DNA of 25,160 bases from Devosiaceae bacterium (GCA_021648585.1 JAKISM010000016.1:1-25160), one strand, 5' to 3'; positions 15,471 through 23,644 are shown, counted from the first letter of the stretch. The notes: generated by a model not told the origin, from the sequence alone. A program made the numbers and translations.

Positions 15471-16103
15471 TTGATTGAACTAGATAAGAATATTATTGGA
15501 ATTAAAAAGTGTTTGCTTGGTAAACCACAAAACTTAAGCGATGCAACAGGTCTTAAACCTGATCTTTATCCTGAAGTACCACAAAGCACCCCTGCTGTGC
15601 CAGCGGCAGTGCTTATTGCTCTTGTTAGACGAGAAAATCATTATAGCGTGCTTTATACTGAACGATCAAAAAACTTACGCTCCCATTCAGGGCAAATTGC
15701 TTTTCCGGGTGGGAAAATAGATGCTAGCGATAAGGATGCAGCAGCGGCTGCCATTCGTGAGGCAGAAGAAGAATTAGCGATAAAGCCGCAAGATGTTGAA
15801 ATTTTAGGCTATATGGACACAATGTTTACAGGTACAAATTACCTCATAACTCCAGTTGTTGGCATTGTGCGCCCCTCAGCGCCGTTTGTTGCAAATGAGC
15901 AAGAAGTAGCTTCGTTTTTTGAAGTGCCATTAGATTTTTTAATGCGTGCTACTTCTTATCAATCGTTCAATGTTTGGTTGGCAAATAAGCAGCAAAAAAC
16001 TTGGAAAATAGAATTTGAAAAAAAGATAATATGGGGCATAACGGCGCACCTTACTCGCCATCTTTGGAACTTGGCTCTTAAGGATATGGGCAATGATAGC
16101 TAA
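15471..16103 (+). CDS. Nudix CoA pyrophosphatase family protein
   Basis: A 210-aa protein of the CoA-diphosphatase Nudix group (UPF0035 signature), which splits CoA or related compounds into 3',5'-ADP and phosphopantetheine. Seen: the group signature YTERSKNLRSHSGQIAFPGG (residues 62-81) and, downstream, IREAEEELAI with the metal-binding glutamates. The start is uncertain: TTG 15471 opens the frame, with GGTGAG only 2 nt before it, and no later start has a better site. The 3' end overlaps cca by 11 bp. A Nudix gene next to cca is a familiar arrangement in Hyphomicrobiales. Confidence 0.88.
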   Translation: MIELDKNIIGIKKCLLGKPQNLSDATGLKPDLYPEVPQSTPAVPAAVLIALVRRENHYSVLYTERSKNLRSHSGQIAFPGGKIDASDKDAAAAAIREAEEELAIKPQDVEILGYMDTMFTGTNYLITPVVGIVRPSAPFVANEQEVASFFEVPLDFLMRATSYQSFNVWLANKQQKTWKIEFEKKIIWGITAHLTRHLWNLALKDMGNDS

Positions 16104-17283
16104 AGAGCGGGCACTTGAAAACTTAAAGAATACTGCTTGGTTGCAAGATGAAGCGACACAAGAAATATTTCATTTACTTGATAGCGAACAAGGGCGCACA
16201 AAAGCAGTTGGCGGTATTGTGCGTGATAGTTTAATTGGGCGAAATGGCGCAAAAACTGATATTGATTTTGCAACAGAATTTTTGCCGCAAGAAGTGATTG
16301 AGCGAGCCAAAAAAGCAAATATTGCTTATTATCCAACGGGCATTGAGCATGGCACGATTACGTTACGAATAGGCAAAAAAACCTTTGAAATCACCACTTT
16401 GCGCCAAGATATAGAAACTGATGGCAGGCACGCTAAAGTGCAATTTGGCACCGATTGGCTTGCTGATGCTAGACGGCGAGATTTCACCATTAATGCCCTA
16501 TATGTTGATTATAATGGAGAGCTATTTGATCCTCTATCTGGCCTAAAAGATTGTCTTGCTGGCAAGGTAATATTTATTGGTAATGCAGATGATCGCATTA
16601 AAGAAGATAGGCTTCGAGTTTTTAGGTTTTTTCGTTTTTCAGCCTCACACGCTATGCAAAAATTAGACGAGGTAGGCTTGGCTGCGTGCAAGAGGGCTGC
16701 CAATGATTTGGGCAATATTTCGGCTGAGCGAGTGGGCGCTGAAATGGAGCGCATGTTGAGCCTTAAATATATTGCCAAGAGCCTTACTTTAATGAGTGAA
16801 ATTGGAGTTCTCTCATTAAATGCAAGCGTGCTTGAGCAACTTTTTCTTTATGAAGACTTTATAGATAATCCAGCATTTGAAGCAAGGTTAGCTATCATTT
16901 TAGGGCAGTATGAAAAGGCTAAATTGCAAAAATTATGGCGACTATCTAATGTGCAAATCAAAGGGGCTGTTAATCTACTGAATGGCGCAAAATTATTACA
17001 TGAGAATAAGATAAATGAGGTGGCATATCATTATAAAGATATTATTGTTGATATTGTGCCATTGGCTGGTGCTATTTATCATTGGGAGCATAAGAAATTA
17101 TTAGAAACATCTCGGCGTTTAAGTGCAATAAAAGTGCCGCCATTTCCAATAAGTGGAAAAACTCTTATTGACGCAGGAATTGAGCCAAGCCCAAAGTTTG
17201 GAGAAATTATATCAAGGCTTGAAAGCGAATGGATTGAAAGTGATTTCAAACTAAGCAAAAGTGATTTGCTAAGTAAGCTCTAA
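16093..17283 (+). CDS. cca: CCA tRNA nucleotidyltransferase / polynucleotide adenylyltransferase family
   Basis: This 396-aa class II nucleotidyltransferase adds or repairs the CCA end of tRNAs. Seen: the GGIVRDSLIG motif (residues 40-49), catalytic DID at 56-58, ARRRDFTINAL, DPLSGLKD, and the nucleotide-selecting block RIKEDRLRVFRFFRFSA. No HD domain is evident, so it is the short type. It could be a poly(A) polymerase of the same fold, but with no separate candidate visible CCA addition is the better call. Translation begins at ATG 16093 inside the 3' end of the Nudix gene. Its 3' end overlaps that of trmL on the other strand by 15 bp. Confidence 0.93.
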   Translation: MIAKERALENLKNTAWLQDEATQEIFHLLDSEQGRTKAVGGIVRDSLIGRNGAKTDIDFATEFLPQEVIERAKKANIAYYPTGIEHGTITLRIGKKTFEITTLRQDIETDGRHAKVQFGTDWLADARRRDFTINALYVDYNGELFDPLSGLKDCLAGKVIFIGNADDRIKEDRLRVFRFFRFSASHAMQKLDEVGLAACKRAANDLGNISAERVGAEMERMLSLKYIAKSLTLMSEIGVLSLNASVLEQLFLYEDFIDNPAFEARLAIILGQYEKAKLQKLWRLSNVQIKGAVNLLNGAKLLHENKINEVAYHYKDIIVDIVPLAGAIYHWEHKKLLETSRRLSAIKVPPFPISGKTLIDAGIEPSPKFGEIISRLESEWIESDFKLSKSDLLSKL

Positions 17284-17739
17284 AAACCCGCCTGTCTGGC
17301 GCATAGCTTCGCCCAAAACCAAAGCGCCAGTAATAGCAACATTAAGCGATCGCATTTGCTTTGCCATTGGAATACGGATTTTTATATCTGCCTTTTGCGC
17401 AACATAATCAGGCACACCAGAACTTTCTCGTCCCAATAATATTATATCATTTTTCTTAAAACTAATTTCATAGGGTGATTGTTTAGCTTTAGTTGTAAGT
17501 AAAATAAGCCTCTTGTTTTGCTGCTCTCGCCATTTTTCAAACTCTTCAAAACTATCATGCTCTATAATATTTTGCTTAACTATATAATCTAGCCCCGCAC
17601 GTTTTAGCCCTCTGTCGCTAAATTCAAAGCCAGTTGGGTGAATAATATGGAGTTTTGTTGCAAGGCAGGTAGTTAAACGTATTAGCGAACCAGTATTTTG
17701 TGCTATTTCTGGTTGAAACAAAGCTATAGAAATGCTCAT
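17269..17739 (-). CDS. trmL: tRNA (cytidine/uridine-34-2'-O)-methyltransferase
   Basis: TrmL methylates the wobble ribose of leucine tRNAs using SAM. The 156-aa SPOUT protein has PEIAQNTGSLIRL at the start, the knot motifs LGRESSGVPDYV and IPMAKQMRSLNVAIT, and the usual length. The ATG at 17739 has GGGA about 12 nt upstream. It is divergent from petA across a 193-bp gap, an order recalled from other Hyphomicrobiales, and overlaps cca tail to tail. Confidence 0.95.
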   Translation of the reverse strand: MSISIALFQPEIAQNTGSLIRLTTCLATKLHIIHPTGFEFSDRGLKRAGLDYIVKQNIIEHDSFEEFEKWREQQNKRLILLTTKAKQSPYEISFKKNDIILLGRESSGVPDYVAQKADIKIRIPMAKQMRSLNVAITGALVLGEAMRQTGGFLELT

Positions 17740-17847
17740 TTATAATTTTTCCCGTTTTTTTCATCTTCAAACTATGTAGTTGAGTGATTTTATCTGGACA
17801 AGAGCTTATTTGGGTGCAAAAAGAAAAGCAATTAGCGAACTAGTTTT

Positions 17848-17877
17848 TTGGACGCAAGTCTGATTCGTGCGCTATAG
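17848..17877 (+). promoter_or_regulatory. Candidate sigma-70 promoter for petABC
   Basis: TTGGAC (17848-17853) and CTATAG (17872-17877) are 18 nt apart, leaving a leader of about 50 nt before petA. It lies in the 193-bp trmL-petA gap, which otherwise shows no clear structured element. Confidence 0.4.
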
Positions 17878-17932
17878 ATAAGATTGCCTAAAATTAGGCT
17901 AGTCAATAACAACCTAAACGAGGAACACGACC

Positions 17933-18472
17933 TTGGCTACAAATGTTAAAAATGATCCAAACAGGCGGGACTTTTTATATGTCACAACCGCAGCTGTTGG
18001 CGCAGTTGGAGCAGCCGCCGCTGTCTGGCCGCTAATTGACCAAATGAACCCTGATGCAACAGTAAAAGCTCTTGCCTCAATCGAAGCTGATATTTCATCA
18101 ATAGAAGTTGGACAATCCGTTACTTTTAAGTGGCGTGGACAACCAATTTTTGTTCGTCATCGCACACCAAAAGAAATAGCTGATGCAATAGCTGTTCCGC
18201 TTGAAGATATGATAGATCCAGCAACTGATGCTGAGCGTGTGGTTGCAGGCAAAGAACAATGGCTAGTCATGGTTGGCATTTGCACCCATCTTGGTTGTGT
18301 GCCGCAGGGGCAAAAACCAAACGAGCCAAAGGGTGAATTTAACGGCTGGTTCTGTCCTTGTCATGGCTCTCACTATGATAGTGCAGGGCGTATTCGCAAA
18401 GGGCCAGCACCAAAAAACCTTGTGTTGCCGCCATATGAATTTTTGAGCGATACGCTCGTTAAAATAGGTTAA
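17933..18472 (+). CDS. petA: Ubiquinol-cytochrome c reductase, Rieske iron-sulfur subunit
   Basis: The Rieske subunit of the cytochrome bc1 complex takes electrons from ubiquinol at the Qo site and passes them to cytochrome c1. The 179-aa protein has an N-terminal RRDFL twin-arginine-type motif with a membrane anchor at about 14-36, and both [2Fe-2S] boxes: CTHLGCVP (Cys117, His119) and CPCHGSHYD (Cys141, His144), with Cys122 and Cys143 for the disulfide. The start is TTG 17933, backed by AGGA at 17921-17924. It is first in the petABC operon, 11 bp before petB. Confidence 0.97.
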   Translation: MATNVKNDPNRRDFLYVTTAAVGAVGAAAAVWPLIDQMNPDATVKALASIEADISSIEVGQSVTFKWRGQPIFVRHRTPKEIADAIAVPLEDMIDPATDAERVVAGKEQWLVMVGICTHLGCVPQGQKPNEPKGEFNGWFCPCHGSHYDSAGRIRKGPAPKNLVLPPYEFLSDTLVKIG

Positions 18473-18483
18473 GGGGAAAACTA

Positions 18484-19800
18484 ATGTCTTCACACTCTAA
18501 TTATAATCCTACTAACCCTGTTGAGAAATGGTTTGACGAGCGACTTCCGCTTATTAGGTTCTCAAAAGAACATTTAATGGATTTCCCTACACCAAAAAAC
18601 ATCAATTATTGGTGGACGTTTGGTGCTGTGCTAGCAATTATGCTGGTTATGCAAATTGTTACTGGTATTATTTTGGCAATGCATTATGTGCCAAATATTG
18701 AAATGGCGTTTGATTCAGTTGAGCATATTCGCCGTAACGTCAATTATGGCCGTATCATTCAAGGTACACACGCCGTTGGTGCTTCGATGTTCTTTTTTGC
18801 CGTCTATATTCACATGTTTCGTGGTCTTTATTATGGGTCCTATAAAGCTCCGCGTGAAATATTGTGGATTTTGGGTGTAATAATATTCTTGCTTATGATG
18901 GCAACTTCTTTCATGGGTTATGTTTTACCATGGGGTCAAATGAGCTTTTGGGGTGCAACGGTTATTACCAACGTGTTCTCGGCTATTCCTTTGGTTGGCA
19001 ATACAATTTTGGAATTCCTTGTTGGTGGATTTGTGGTTGATAATCCAACTCTAAACCGCTTCTTCTCATTACATTATCTATTGCCATTTATTATTGCGGC
19101 GGTTGTAGCGCTTCATATTTGGGCGCTTCATGTTCCCGGAAATGGCAACCCAACTGGTGTTGAAGTGAAATCAAGTGCAGATACAGTTCCTTTCCATCCT
19201 TATTATACAATGAAGGATTTATTTGTGATTGTGGTGTTCTTTATCCCATTTGCATGGTTTGTGTTTTTTGCACCAGATATATTAGGGCATGCCGATAATT
19301 ATATTCGTGCAAATCCATTTATAACACCTGCTAAAATTGTTCCTGAATGGTATTTATTGCCATTTTACGCAATGCTTCGTGCGGTTGATTTTGACCTACT
19401 CTTTATCAACGCTAAACTTGGCGGTGTTATTGTGATGTTTGGCTCAATCTTAATATTGATGGTTTTACCTTGGCTTGACAGATCAAAAACTCGCTCTGGT
19501 AATTTCCGTCCAATGTTTAGACCTTTTTTCTGGTTATTCGTGCTAAATTTCATGATGCTTATGTATCTTGGAGCGCAAGCTGCAGAGGGTATATATGTGA
19601 TATTGTCAAAGGTTGGAACGGCATATTATTTTGGTTATTTCTTGATTATTTTGCCAATATTAGCACGCATTGAAACTCCAAAACCTTTGCCAAATTCTAT
19701 CTCGGAAAGTATTTTGGATAAATATGAAGCAAAAGCATTAAAACAAGAAAAAATGCGAGGAGAAGGAAATTCAGAAATACAGGGAAAAGGAGGTAAGTAA
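18484..19800 (+). CDS. petB: Ubiquinol-cytochrome c reductase, cytochrome b subunit
   Basis: Cytochrome b holds the two b hemes and the quinone sites of the bc1 complex. The 438-aa protein has the four axial histidines in pairs (His96/His110 and His197/His211), many membrane helices, the GYVLPWGQMSFWGA segment and the Qo-site PEWY at 287-290. The usual Asn after the first heme histidine (HANGAS) is Val here (HAVGAS). The hydrophilic C-terminal tail of about 30 residues is lysine- and glutamate-rich, and its codons also supply the strong GGAGGT ribosome site for petC. ATG 18484 has AAGGGGA upstream. Confidence 0.98.
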   Translation: MSSHSNYNPTNPVEKWFDERLPLIRFSKEHLMDFPTPKNINYWWTFGAVLAIMLVMQIVTGIILAMHYVPNIEMAFDSVEHIRRNVNYGRIIQGTHAVGASMFFFAVYIHMFRGLYYGSYKAPREILWILGVIIFLLMMATSFMGYVLPWGQMSFWGATVITNVFSAIPLVGNTILEFLVGGFVVDNPTLNRFFSLHYLLPFIIAAVVALHIWALHVPGNGNPTGVEVKSSADTVPFHPYYTMKDLFVIVVFFIPFAWFVFFAPDILGHADNYIRANPFITPAKIVPEWYLLPFYAMLRAVDFDLLFINAKLGGVIVMFGSILILMVLPWLDRSKTRSGNFRPMFRPFFWLFVLNFMMLMYLGAQAAEGIYVILSKVGTAYYFGYFLIILPILARIETPKPLPNSISESILDKYEAKALKQEKMRGEGNSEIQGKGGK

Positions 19801-19801
19801 A

Positions 19802-20623
19802 ATGAGAAATATTTTTTCAGCACTTGCTTTGAGTGTAATTTTAGCAATTCCATTGCCTGCTATGGCAGCTCCGTCTGGAGTACCTGCTGAGTTGCAAAAA
19901 TGGAGTTTTGCTGGCATATTTGGAACTTATGATACAAATCAATTACAACGTGGTTTTCAGGTGTTCCAAGAAGTTTGCTCAGTCTGTCATGGGGCAGATC
20001 TAATAGCATTTAGAAACCTTACTGAAGCTGGTGGACCTGAGTTCCCAGAAAGTCAGATTAAGCAATTAGCTTCTGAATATTATATTATTGATCCTGAACT
20101 TGAGGAAGGTGAAAGACCTGCAATTTTAGCAGACCTATGGCCCTCTCCTTATGCAACCGAGCGAGAAACTCGTGAGGCAAATAATGGTGCTTTGCCACCT
20201 GATTTCTCAGTTTTGGCAAAAGCTCGTTATATTCCTAGAAAATTTCCTTTGAATTTTTACGATATGGCAAGAGCATATCAAGAGGGTGGTGCGGATTATA
20301 TTTATAATGTTTTGGTCAATTATGAGGACGAACCACCATATGGCGTAGAAATTGGTGATGTTCAACAATATAATGCGTTTCTTGGGGGTGGCATAACTAT
20401 GATGTCTCCATTAATGGATGAATTGGTTGAGTATGATGATAGTACTGTTCCGCTAACAGTTGAGCAATATGCAAAAGATGTATCAGCCTTTATGTATTGG
20501 ATGGCAGATCCGCATCTTGTTTCTCGTAAAACTATTGGGCTTAATGTTTTGATATTCCTATCTGTTTTTGCTTTGCTAATGTATTTAGTTAAGCGCAGAA
20601 TTTGGGCTGGCGTAAAACATTAA
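19802..20623 (+). CDS. petC: Ubiquinol-cytochrome c reductase, cytochrome c1 subunit
   Basis: Cytochrome c1 is the membrane-anchored c-type heme subunit that delivers electrons to soluble cytochrome c. Seen in this 273-aa protein: a Sec signal peptide (about residues 1-22, ending AMA), heme site CSVCH at 59-63, ADLWPSPYATERE and ARANNGALPPD-like blocks (here EANNGALPPD), a methionine ligand candidate in GGGITMMSP, and a C-terminal anchor at about 248-265 followed by KRRIW. It starts 1 bp after the petB stop behind a near-perfect GGAGGT. It is separate from cytochrome b, not fused as in Bradyrhizobium FbcH. Confidence 0.97.
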   Translation: MRNIFSALALSVILAIPLPAMAAPSGVPAELQKWSFAGIFGTYDTNQLQRGFQVFQEVCSVCHGADLIAFRNLTEAGGPEFPESQIKQLASEYYIIDPELEEGERPAILADLWPSPYATERETREANNGALPPDFSVLAKARYIPRKFPLNFYDMARAYQEGGADYIYNVLVNYEDEPPYGVEIGDVQQYNAFLGGGITMMSPLMDELVEYDDSTVPLTVEQYAKDVSAFMYWMADPHLVSRKTIGLNVLIFLSVFALLMYLVKRRIWAGVKH

Positions 20624-20651
20624 TCTTATGAAATGATGAGATAGATAATAT

Positions 20652-20678
20652 AAAAGGCTCATGTGTGAGCCTTTTTTT
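20652..20678 (+). terminator. Intrinsic terminator of petABC
   Basis: GGCTCA-TGTG-TGAGCC is a perfect 6-bp stem, preceded by AAAA and followed by seven T residues (20672-20678). It separates petC from apt. Confidence 0.92.
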
Positions 20679-20698
20679 ATGAAAAATTGGAGATTATA

Positions 20699-21232
20699 AT
20701 GAGCATTGATCTGAAGGCATTAATTAGAACAATTCCCGATTACCCAAAAAAAGGAATTATGTTTCGTGATATTACCACGCTGATTGAACATCCCGAAGGG
20801 TTCCGTGAAAGCATTGAGCGCATAGCTAGTGTGCATCGTGGTTTGGGTATAACTCACGTTGCGGGTATTGAGGCGAGGGGGTTTATTTTTGGTGCTGGGG
20901 TTGCCATATCGCTTGGCGTTGGCTTCGTTCCTGTAAGGAAAGCTGGCAAATTACCAGGTGAAACGATTGGACAAAATTATGCACTTGAATATGGCGTTGA
21001 CACGGTTGAAATCCATGCTGACGTGGTAAAAGAGGGGGATAGTGTTTTATTGGTTGATGATTTAATTGCAACTGGCGGCACGGCGATTGCAGCTGTTGCC
21101 CTATTAAGACGCACAGGAGCAAAGTTAAAATATGCGGCCTTTGTTGTTGATCTACCAGAAATTGGCGGTGCTGAAAAATTGATTGAGAAAGATGTTGAAC
21201 TATATTCACTAGTTACATTTGATGGACATTAG
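20699..21232 (+). CDS. apt: Adenine phosphoribosyltransferase
   Basis: Apt salvages adenine, making AMP from adenine and PRPP. The 177-aa protein has the family opening IPDYPKKGIMFRDIT, the GIEARGFIFG segment, RKAGKLPGE and the PRPP loop VLLVDDLIATGGTA. ATG 20699 is chosen over TTG 20687 because TTGGAGA, a good ribosome site, lies between them. It follows petC after a terminator, so it has its own promoter or depends on readthrough. The petC-apt adjacency is recalled from other Hyphomicrobiales. Confidence 0.97.
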   Translation: MSIDLKALIRTIPDYPKKGIMFRDITTLIEHPEGFRESIERIASVHRGLGITHVAGIEARGFIFGAGVAISLGVGFVPVRKAGKLPGETIGQNYALEYGVDTVEIHADVVKEGDSVLLVDDLIATGGTAIAAVALLRRTGAKLKYAAFVVDLPEIGGAEKLIEKDVELYSLVTFDGH

Positions 21233-21319
21233 GCAGTAATTATATTTTTGTAGTGTGCATTTTTGAACACAATTAGCATTCATATGATTATTTAAAAATA
21301 GATAGTTAGGAGAATATAA

Positions 21320-21670
21320 ATGAGCATCAAAAAATTCGTAGAAATTATTATACTATTTAGTGGTTTTTCTTTAGTTTCAACAGTTGCGAATGCTAATGAA
21401 ATTCTAGGTCAGTGGAAAACAAAAGAAGGGGATATTGCAATAGTATCTGAATGTGAAACCTCGTTTTGCATTAATATGGAAACGGGAAAGTTTTCAGGTA
21501 AATTACTAGCAAAATTTATTACTAATGAAGATATCTATAAGGGTATTGTATATAACCCAGCAGGGGACAATGAGTTCACAGCTAATGCATTTATAAAAGA
21601 TGATATTTTGGAGATAAAAGCTTGTCCTGTTGCATTTTTATGCAAAACTCAAAAATGGACACGAATTTAG
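21320..21670 (+). CDS. DUF2147-type secreted protein, copy 1
   Basis: A 116-aa exported protein with a Sec signal peptide (cleavage likely after VANA, about residue 25). The mature part begins NEILGQWKT, the usual opening of DUF2147 proteins, and carries cysteine pairs in ECETSFC and CPVAFLC before the KTQKWTR ending. DUF2147 proteins are small beta-rich periplasmic or secreted proteins without a firm function. ATG 21320 has AGGAGA upstream. It is about 40% identical by eye to the next gene, so the two arose by tandem duplication. Confidence 0.8.
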   Translation: MSIKKFVEIIILFSGFSLVSTVANANEILGQWKTKEGDIAIVSECETSFCINMETGKFSGKLLAKFITNEDIYKGIVYNPAGDNEFTANAFIKDDILEIKACPVAFLCKTQKWTRI

Positions 21671-21776
21671 AAAATTAAAATATTATTTATCCTCTCTTGG
21701 CAAGTTTGAATTAATTGGGCATAGTTACATGTAGCTCTTTATTAATAGGGCAAATATCCTTGGGAGGGGAAATATA

Positions 21777-22118
21777 ATGAGAAAATTCTTTAAGATAATA
21801 TTCGTAGCTTTTGCTTTTGTTTTTGTAACTCTTGGCGCAAATGCCAATGAGATTTTAGGCAAGTGGAAAACTGAAGGCGGGGAAACGGCGCTTATTTCAA
21901 AGTGCGGTGGTGAATTTTGTATTGTGCTGAAAACTGGTACATATAAGGGACAAAATATTGGCAAAGTAAAAGCTGAGGGTGCTAAATATAAGGGCACTGT
22001 TCGTGATCCTGCTGATGACAAAACCTATACAGGGAATATATCTGTTGCTGGTGATAATCTAAAAATGCAGGGTTGCATTGCGATTTTTTGTAAAACGCAA
22101 AAGTGGACACGCATGTAA
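21777..22118 (+). CDS. DUF2147-type secreted protein, copy 2
   Basis: A 113-aa paralogue of the preceding gene. It has a signal peptide (cleavage after GANA, about residue 23), then NEILGKWKTEGGE, cysteines in SKCGGEFC and GCIAIFC, and the same KTQKWTR ending. The ribosome site GGGAGGGG is very strong. The 106-bp gap to copy 1 has no terminator, so cotranscription is possible. The function is unknown. Confidence 0.82.
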   Translation: MRKFFKIIFVAFAFVFVTLGANANEILGKWKTEGGETALISKCGGEFCIVLKTGTYKGQNIGKVKAEGAKYKGTVRDPADDKTYTGNISVAGDNLKMQGCIAIFCKTQKWTRM

Positions 22119-22124
22119 AAATTT

Positions 22125-22164
22125 CCTGCCATCATCAATAAATCATGATGGCAGGATTTATTTT
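22125..22164. terminator. Bidirectional terminator between DUF2147 copy 2 and the small minus-strand gene
   Basis: CCTGCCATCAT (22125-22135) and ATGATGGCAGG (22145-22155) form a perfect 11-bp stem with a 9-nt loop. T-rich tracts follow on both strands (ATTTATTTT on plus; AAATTTTT on minus), so it can end transcripts from both convergent genes. Confidence 0.85.
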
Positions 22165-22315
22165 AGCTATCTTTAGCTTTCTTTTCTTTTATATCTGGTT
22201 TAGCAACTTTATTATTCTTTAAAGTCGGTATAGCCTGTCCATAAGGGCCAGAATTATGCTTGCCAATTTTTGATTTTTTAATTGGCGCAGGGCGTTGAAA
22301 TAATTGTTTCGGCAT
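22163..22315 (-). CDS. Small basic hypothetical protein (50 aa)
   Basis: A short frame of 50 codons starting MPKQLFQRPAPIKKSKIGK and ending KEKKAKDS. It is very rich in lysine, with proline and glycine and no hydrophobic helix. I do not recognise the family. Support for it being a gene: a strong AGGAG site 8 nt before ATG 22315, a shared bidirectional terminator just past its stop, and palindromes upstream that could regulate it. The ribosome site lies inside the perfect palindrome GGAGTATACTCC (22316-22327). A nucleic-acid-binding role would suit the charge but is only a guess. Confidence 0.6.
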   Translation of the reverse strand: MPKQLFQRPAPIKKSKIGKHNSGPYGQAIPTLKNNKVAKPDIKEKKAKDS

Positions 22316-22342
22316 GGAGTATACTCCTTTTTATATCGTAGT

Positions 22343-22366
22343 TTTTTACTTTAATTAAAGTAAAAA
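22343..22366. promoter_or_regulatory. Perfect 24-bp AT-rich palindrome upstream of the small gene
   Basis: The sequence is a complete palindrome centred at 22354/22355 with core ACTTTAATTAAAGT and T5/A5 ends. It lies 28 bp before the small gene's start. It could be an operator for a dimeric regulator; on RNA it could also form a hairpin. The rest of the 371-bp gap to the membrane-protein gene holds a loose ATCAAAT...ATTTGAT inverted repeat (22375-22401), a 20-codon remnant-like ORF (22522-22584) and a GC-rich repeat (22618). Confidence 0.45.
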
Positions 22367-22521
22367 TAAGGGGATCAAATATTGTTAGGCAACATTTGAT
22401 GTATTAAAAAAGGCAATTACTAATTCGTGAAATATGTCTAACCAAAATATCAAATTATATTCTCTTTAGATCTATTGCAAAATTTGCACCCAAGTTTAAT
22501 CGGATGGAGTTAATTGCCAAG

Positions 22522-22584
22522 ATGAAGAAAAACCTATTTGATCATTTTACTAAAGACCTCATGTTATGTGGACTTACAGGTTAA
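22522..22584 (+). pseudogene. Possible remnant of a tyrosine recombinase/integrase start
   Basis: A 20-codon frame MKKNLFDHFTKDLMLCGLTG resembles the first helix of the SAM-like N-terminal domain of phage-type integrases, where K-x-L-F, D-L and L-x-G-x-x-x-T patterns are usual. It stops at once and nothing downstream continues the fold. A chance ORF is the main alternative. Confidence 0.2.
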
Positions 22585-22617
22585 CCAGTATCTCTTGCCT
22601 TTGTCAAATATCTACCT

Positions 22618-22653
22618 CCCTCCCCCTTGCGGGGAGGGATTGAGGGTGGGGGT
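22618..22653. repeat. GC-rich hairpin repeat, copy 1
   Basis: CCCTCCCC-CTTGC-GGGGAGGG forms an 8-bp stem and is followed by a GAGGGTGGGGGT tail. The 21-base hairpin core is identical to that at 24176. Repeats of this shape are common between genes in alphaproteobacterial genomes. It lies just downstream of the membrane-protein gene. Confidence 0.75.
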
Positions 22654-22686
22654 TAGGCAAAAAAGCGGTGATCCTCATCGTAACAA

Positions 22687-23079
22687 TTAAACAAACCCCA
22701 TCAGCCCCGCTACCGAAATAGTCAAAAACAAAATCCACTGCGGTAATTCCAGTGGGCTTTGCTTTTTCCATAACCAAAGAACAATGTTCCAAATGGTGAA
22801 GCTGATAGAAAGAAAAAGTGCTGCTAGGCCTAGCTCCCATGCGCTGGGATAAGTCGCTGAAATTGCAAAAGCGGCGGACATGGTAAGCAATACAATCGTT
22901 ACAATATGCCAGCAATAATAATTGGTATATTTTGCCACTGGATGCATCTTGGCTTTTAACAACGGTTTGGCAGCAAATTTGCCGCCAACAAAAAAATGCA
23001 TGGCGGCGGTAATAAAGGTAAAAAATGTAGCCAGCCATAAGTAAAATGGATTTGGCGGCAGTTGAATAAGCTCAATCAT
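22687..23079 (-). CDS. Hypothetical four-helix integral membrane protein
   Basis: A 130-aa protein with four probable membrane helices (about residues 11-31, 54-72, 82-104 and 111-129) and a charged loop KPLLKAKMHPVAKY after the first. It has polar residues within helices, including His28 in TAAMHFFVGG and a YYCWH near residue 55. I do not recognise a named family. It lies 13 bp downstream of the second MaoC gene on the same strand, so it belongs to that operon. A longer overlapping frame at 22604-23038 is a shadow. Confidence 0.7.
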   Translation of the reverse strand: MIELIQLPPNPFYLWLATFFTFITAAMHFFVGGKFAAKPLLKAKMHPVAKYTNYYCWHIVTIVLLTMSAAFAISATYPSAWELGLAALFLSISFTIWNIVLWLWKKQSPLELPQWILFLTISVAGLMGFV

Positions 23080-23092
23080 TTATCTAACCCAT

Positions 23093-23644
23093 TCATTTTT
23101 TCATCAATTTCTTCAACAATGGAATTTTCACGGCCCACATAGCAAAGCGTTGTTTGATGGTTGGCTTGAAATCTCGCATTTTTGAAAAAGAGGCGACATC
23201 TGATTGAAAAACCTGTTTGCCTTTCTGGTTAGTTGCAATAATTGTTGAAAATAACAACCCCCAACCTGGAAGCGATGCAGAGGCACGTTTTGAGGTAACA
23301 ATTAGTTTATAAGAAATGCAATCTTCAGGTCTTACTGCTTGCATAAAAGTCATTTTTTTAATGCCGGGAGAAGGGCCCGAAACTCCGGGTATCATTCCCT
23401 CAGCTACCATTGCCTCTTCTCGGTTTTTTATTTCATCAACCATTAAGCGATGCCCAACACATGCGGTGTGCCAGCCAGAAGCGATTATGCCGCCAAAATG
23501 CGAATATTTGGCGAGTTCTGGGTCGGTATGGAAATATTGATTATCATATTCTTTATTATATTTAATAATCTCCTCTTGGGTAAAGCAATATTGACCCAAT
23601 TCCATGCTGTCGCCATCATTAATATCTTCAAACCACATGGTCAT
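23093..23644 (-). CDS. MaoC-like hot-dog-fold dehydratase, second copy
   Basis: A 183-aa (R)-specific enoyl-CoA hydratase-type protein. Seen: the catalytic segment YFHTDPELAKYSHFGGIIASGWHT with Asp and His of the hydratase motif, and a GPSPGIKKMTFMQAVRPED strand pair typical of the family. The C-terminal 35 residues are basic and extend past the domain. ATG 23644 is chosen because GGAG lies 7 nt upstream; it overlaps the preceding MaoC gene by 17 bp. The pair may form a heterodimer that hydrates an acyl-CoA or related thioester; the substrate is not known. Confidence 0.85.
   Translation of the reverse strand: MTMWFEDINDGDSMELGQYCFTQEEIIKYNKEYDNQYFHTDPELAKYSHFGGIIASGWHTACVGHRLMVDEIKNREEAMVAEGMIPGVSGPSPGIKKMTFMQAVRPEDCISYKLIVTSKRASASLPGWGLLFSTIIATNQKGKQVFQSDVASFSKMRDFKPTIKQRFAMWAVKIPLLKKLMKK

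Noticed and set aside
20883..21209. 108-codon minus-strand frame opposite apt
   Set aside because: Gln/His-rich shadow of a well-conserved apt gene, with no ribosome site.
22604..23038. 144-codon minus-strand frame overlapping the four-helix membrane protein
   Set aside because: Different frame of the same DNA; its translation has no domain pattern and its 3' end runs into the GC-rich repeat. The 22687-23079 frame has regular membrane helices and proper operon spacing.
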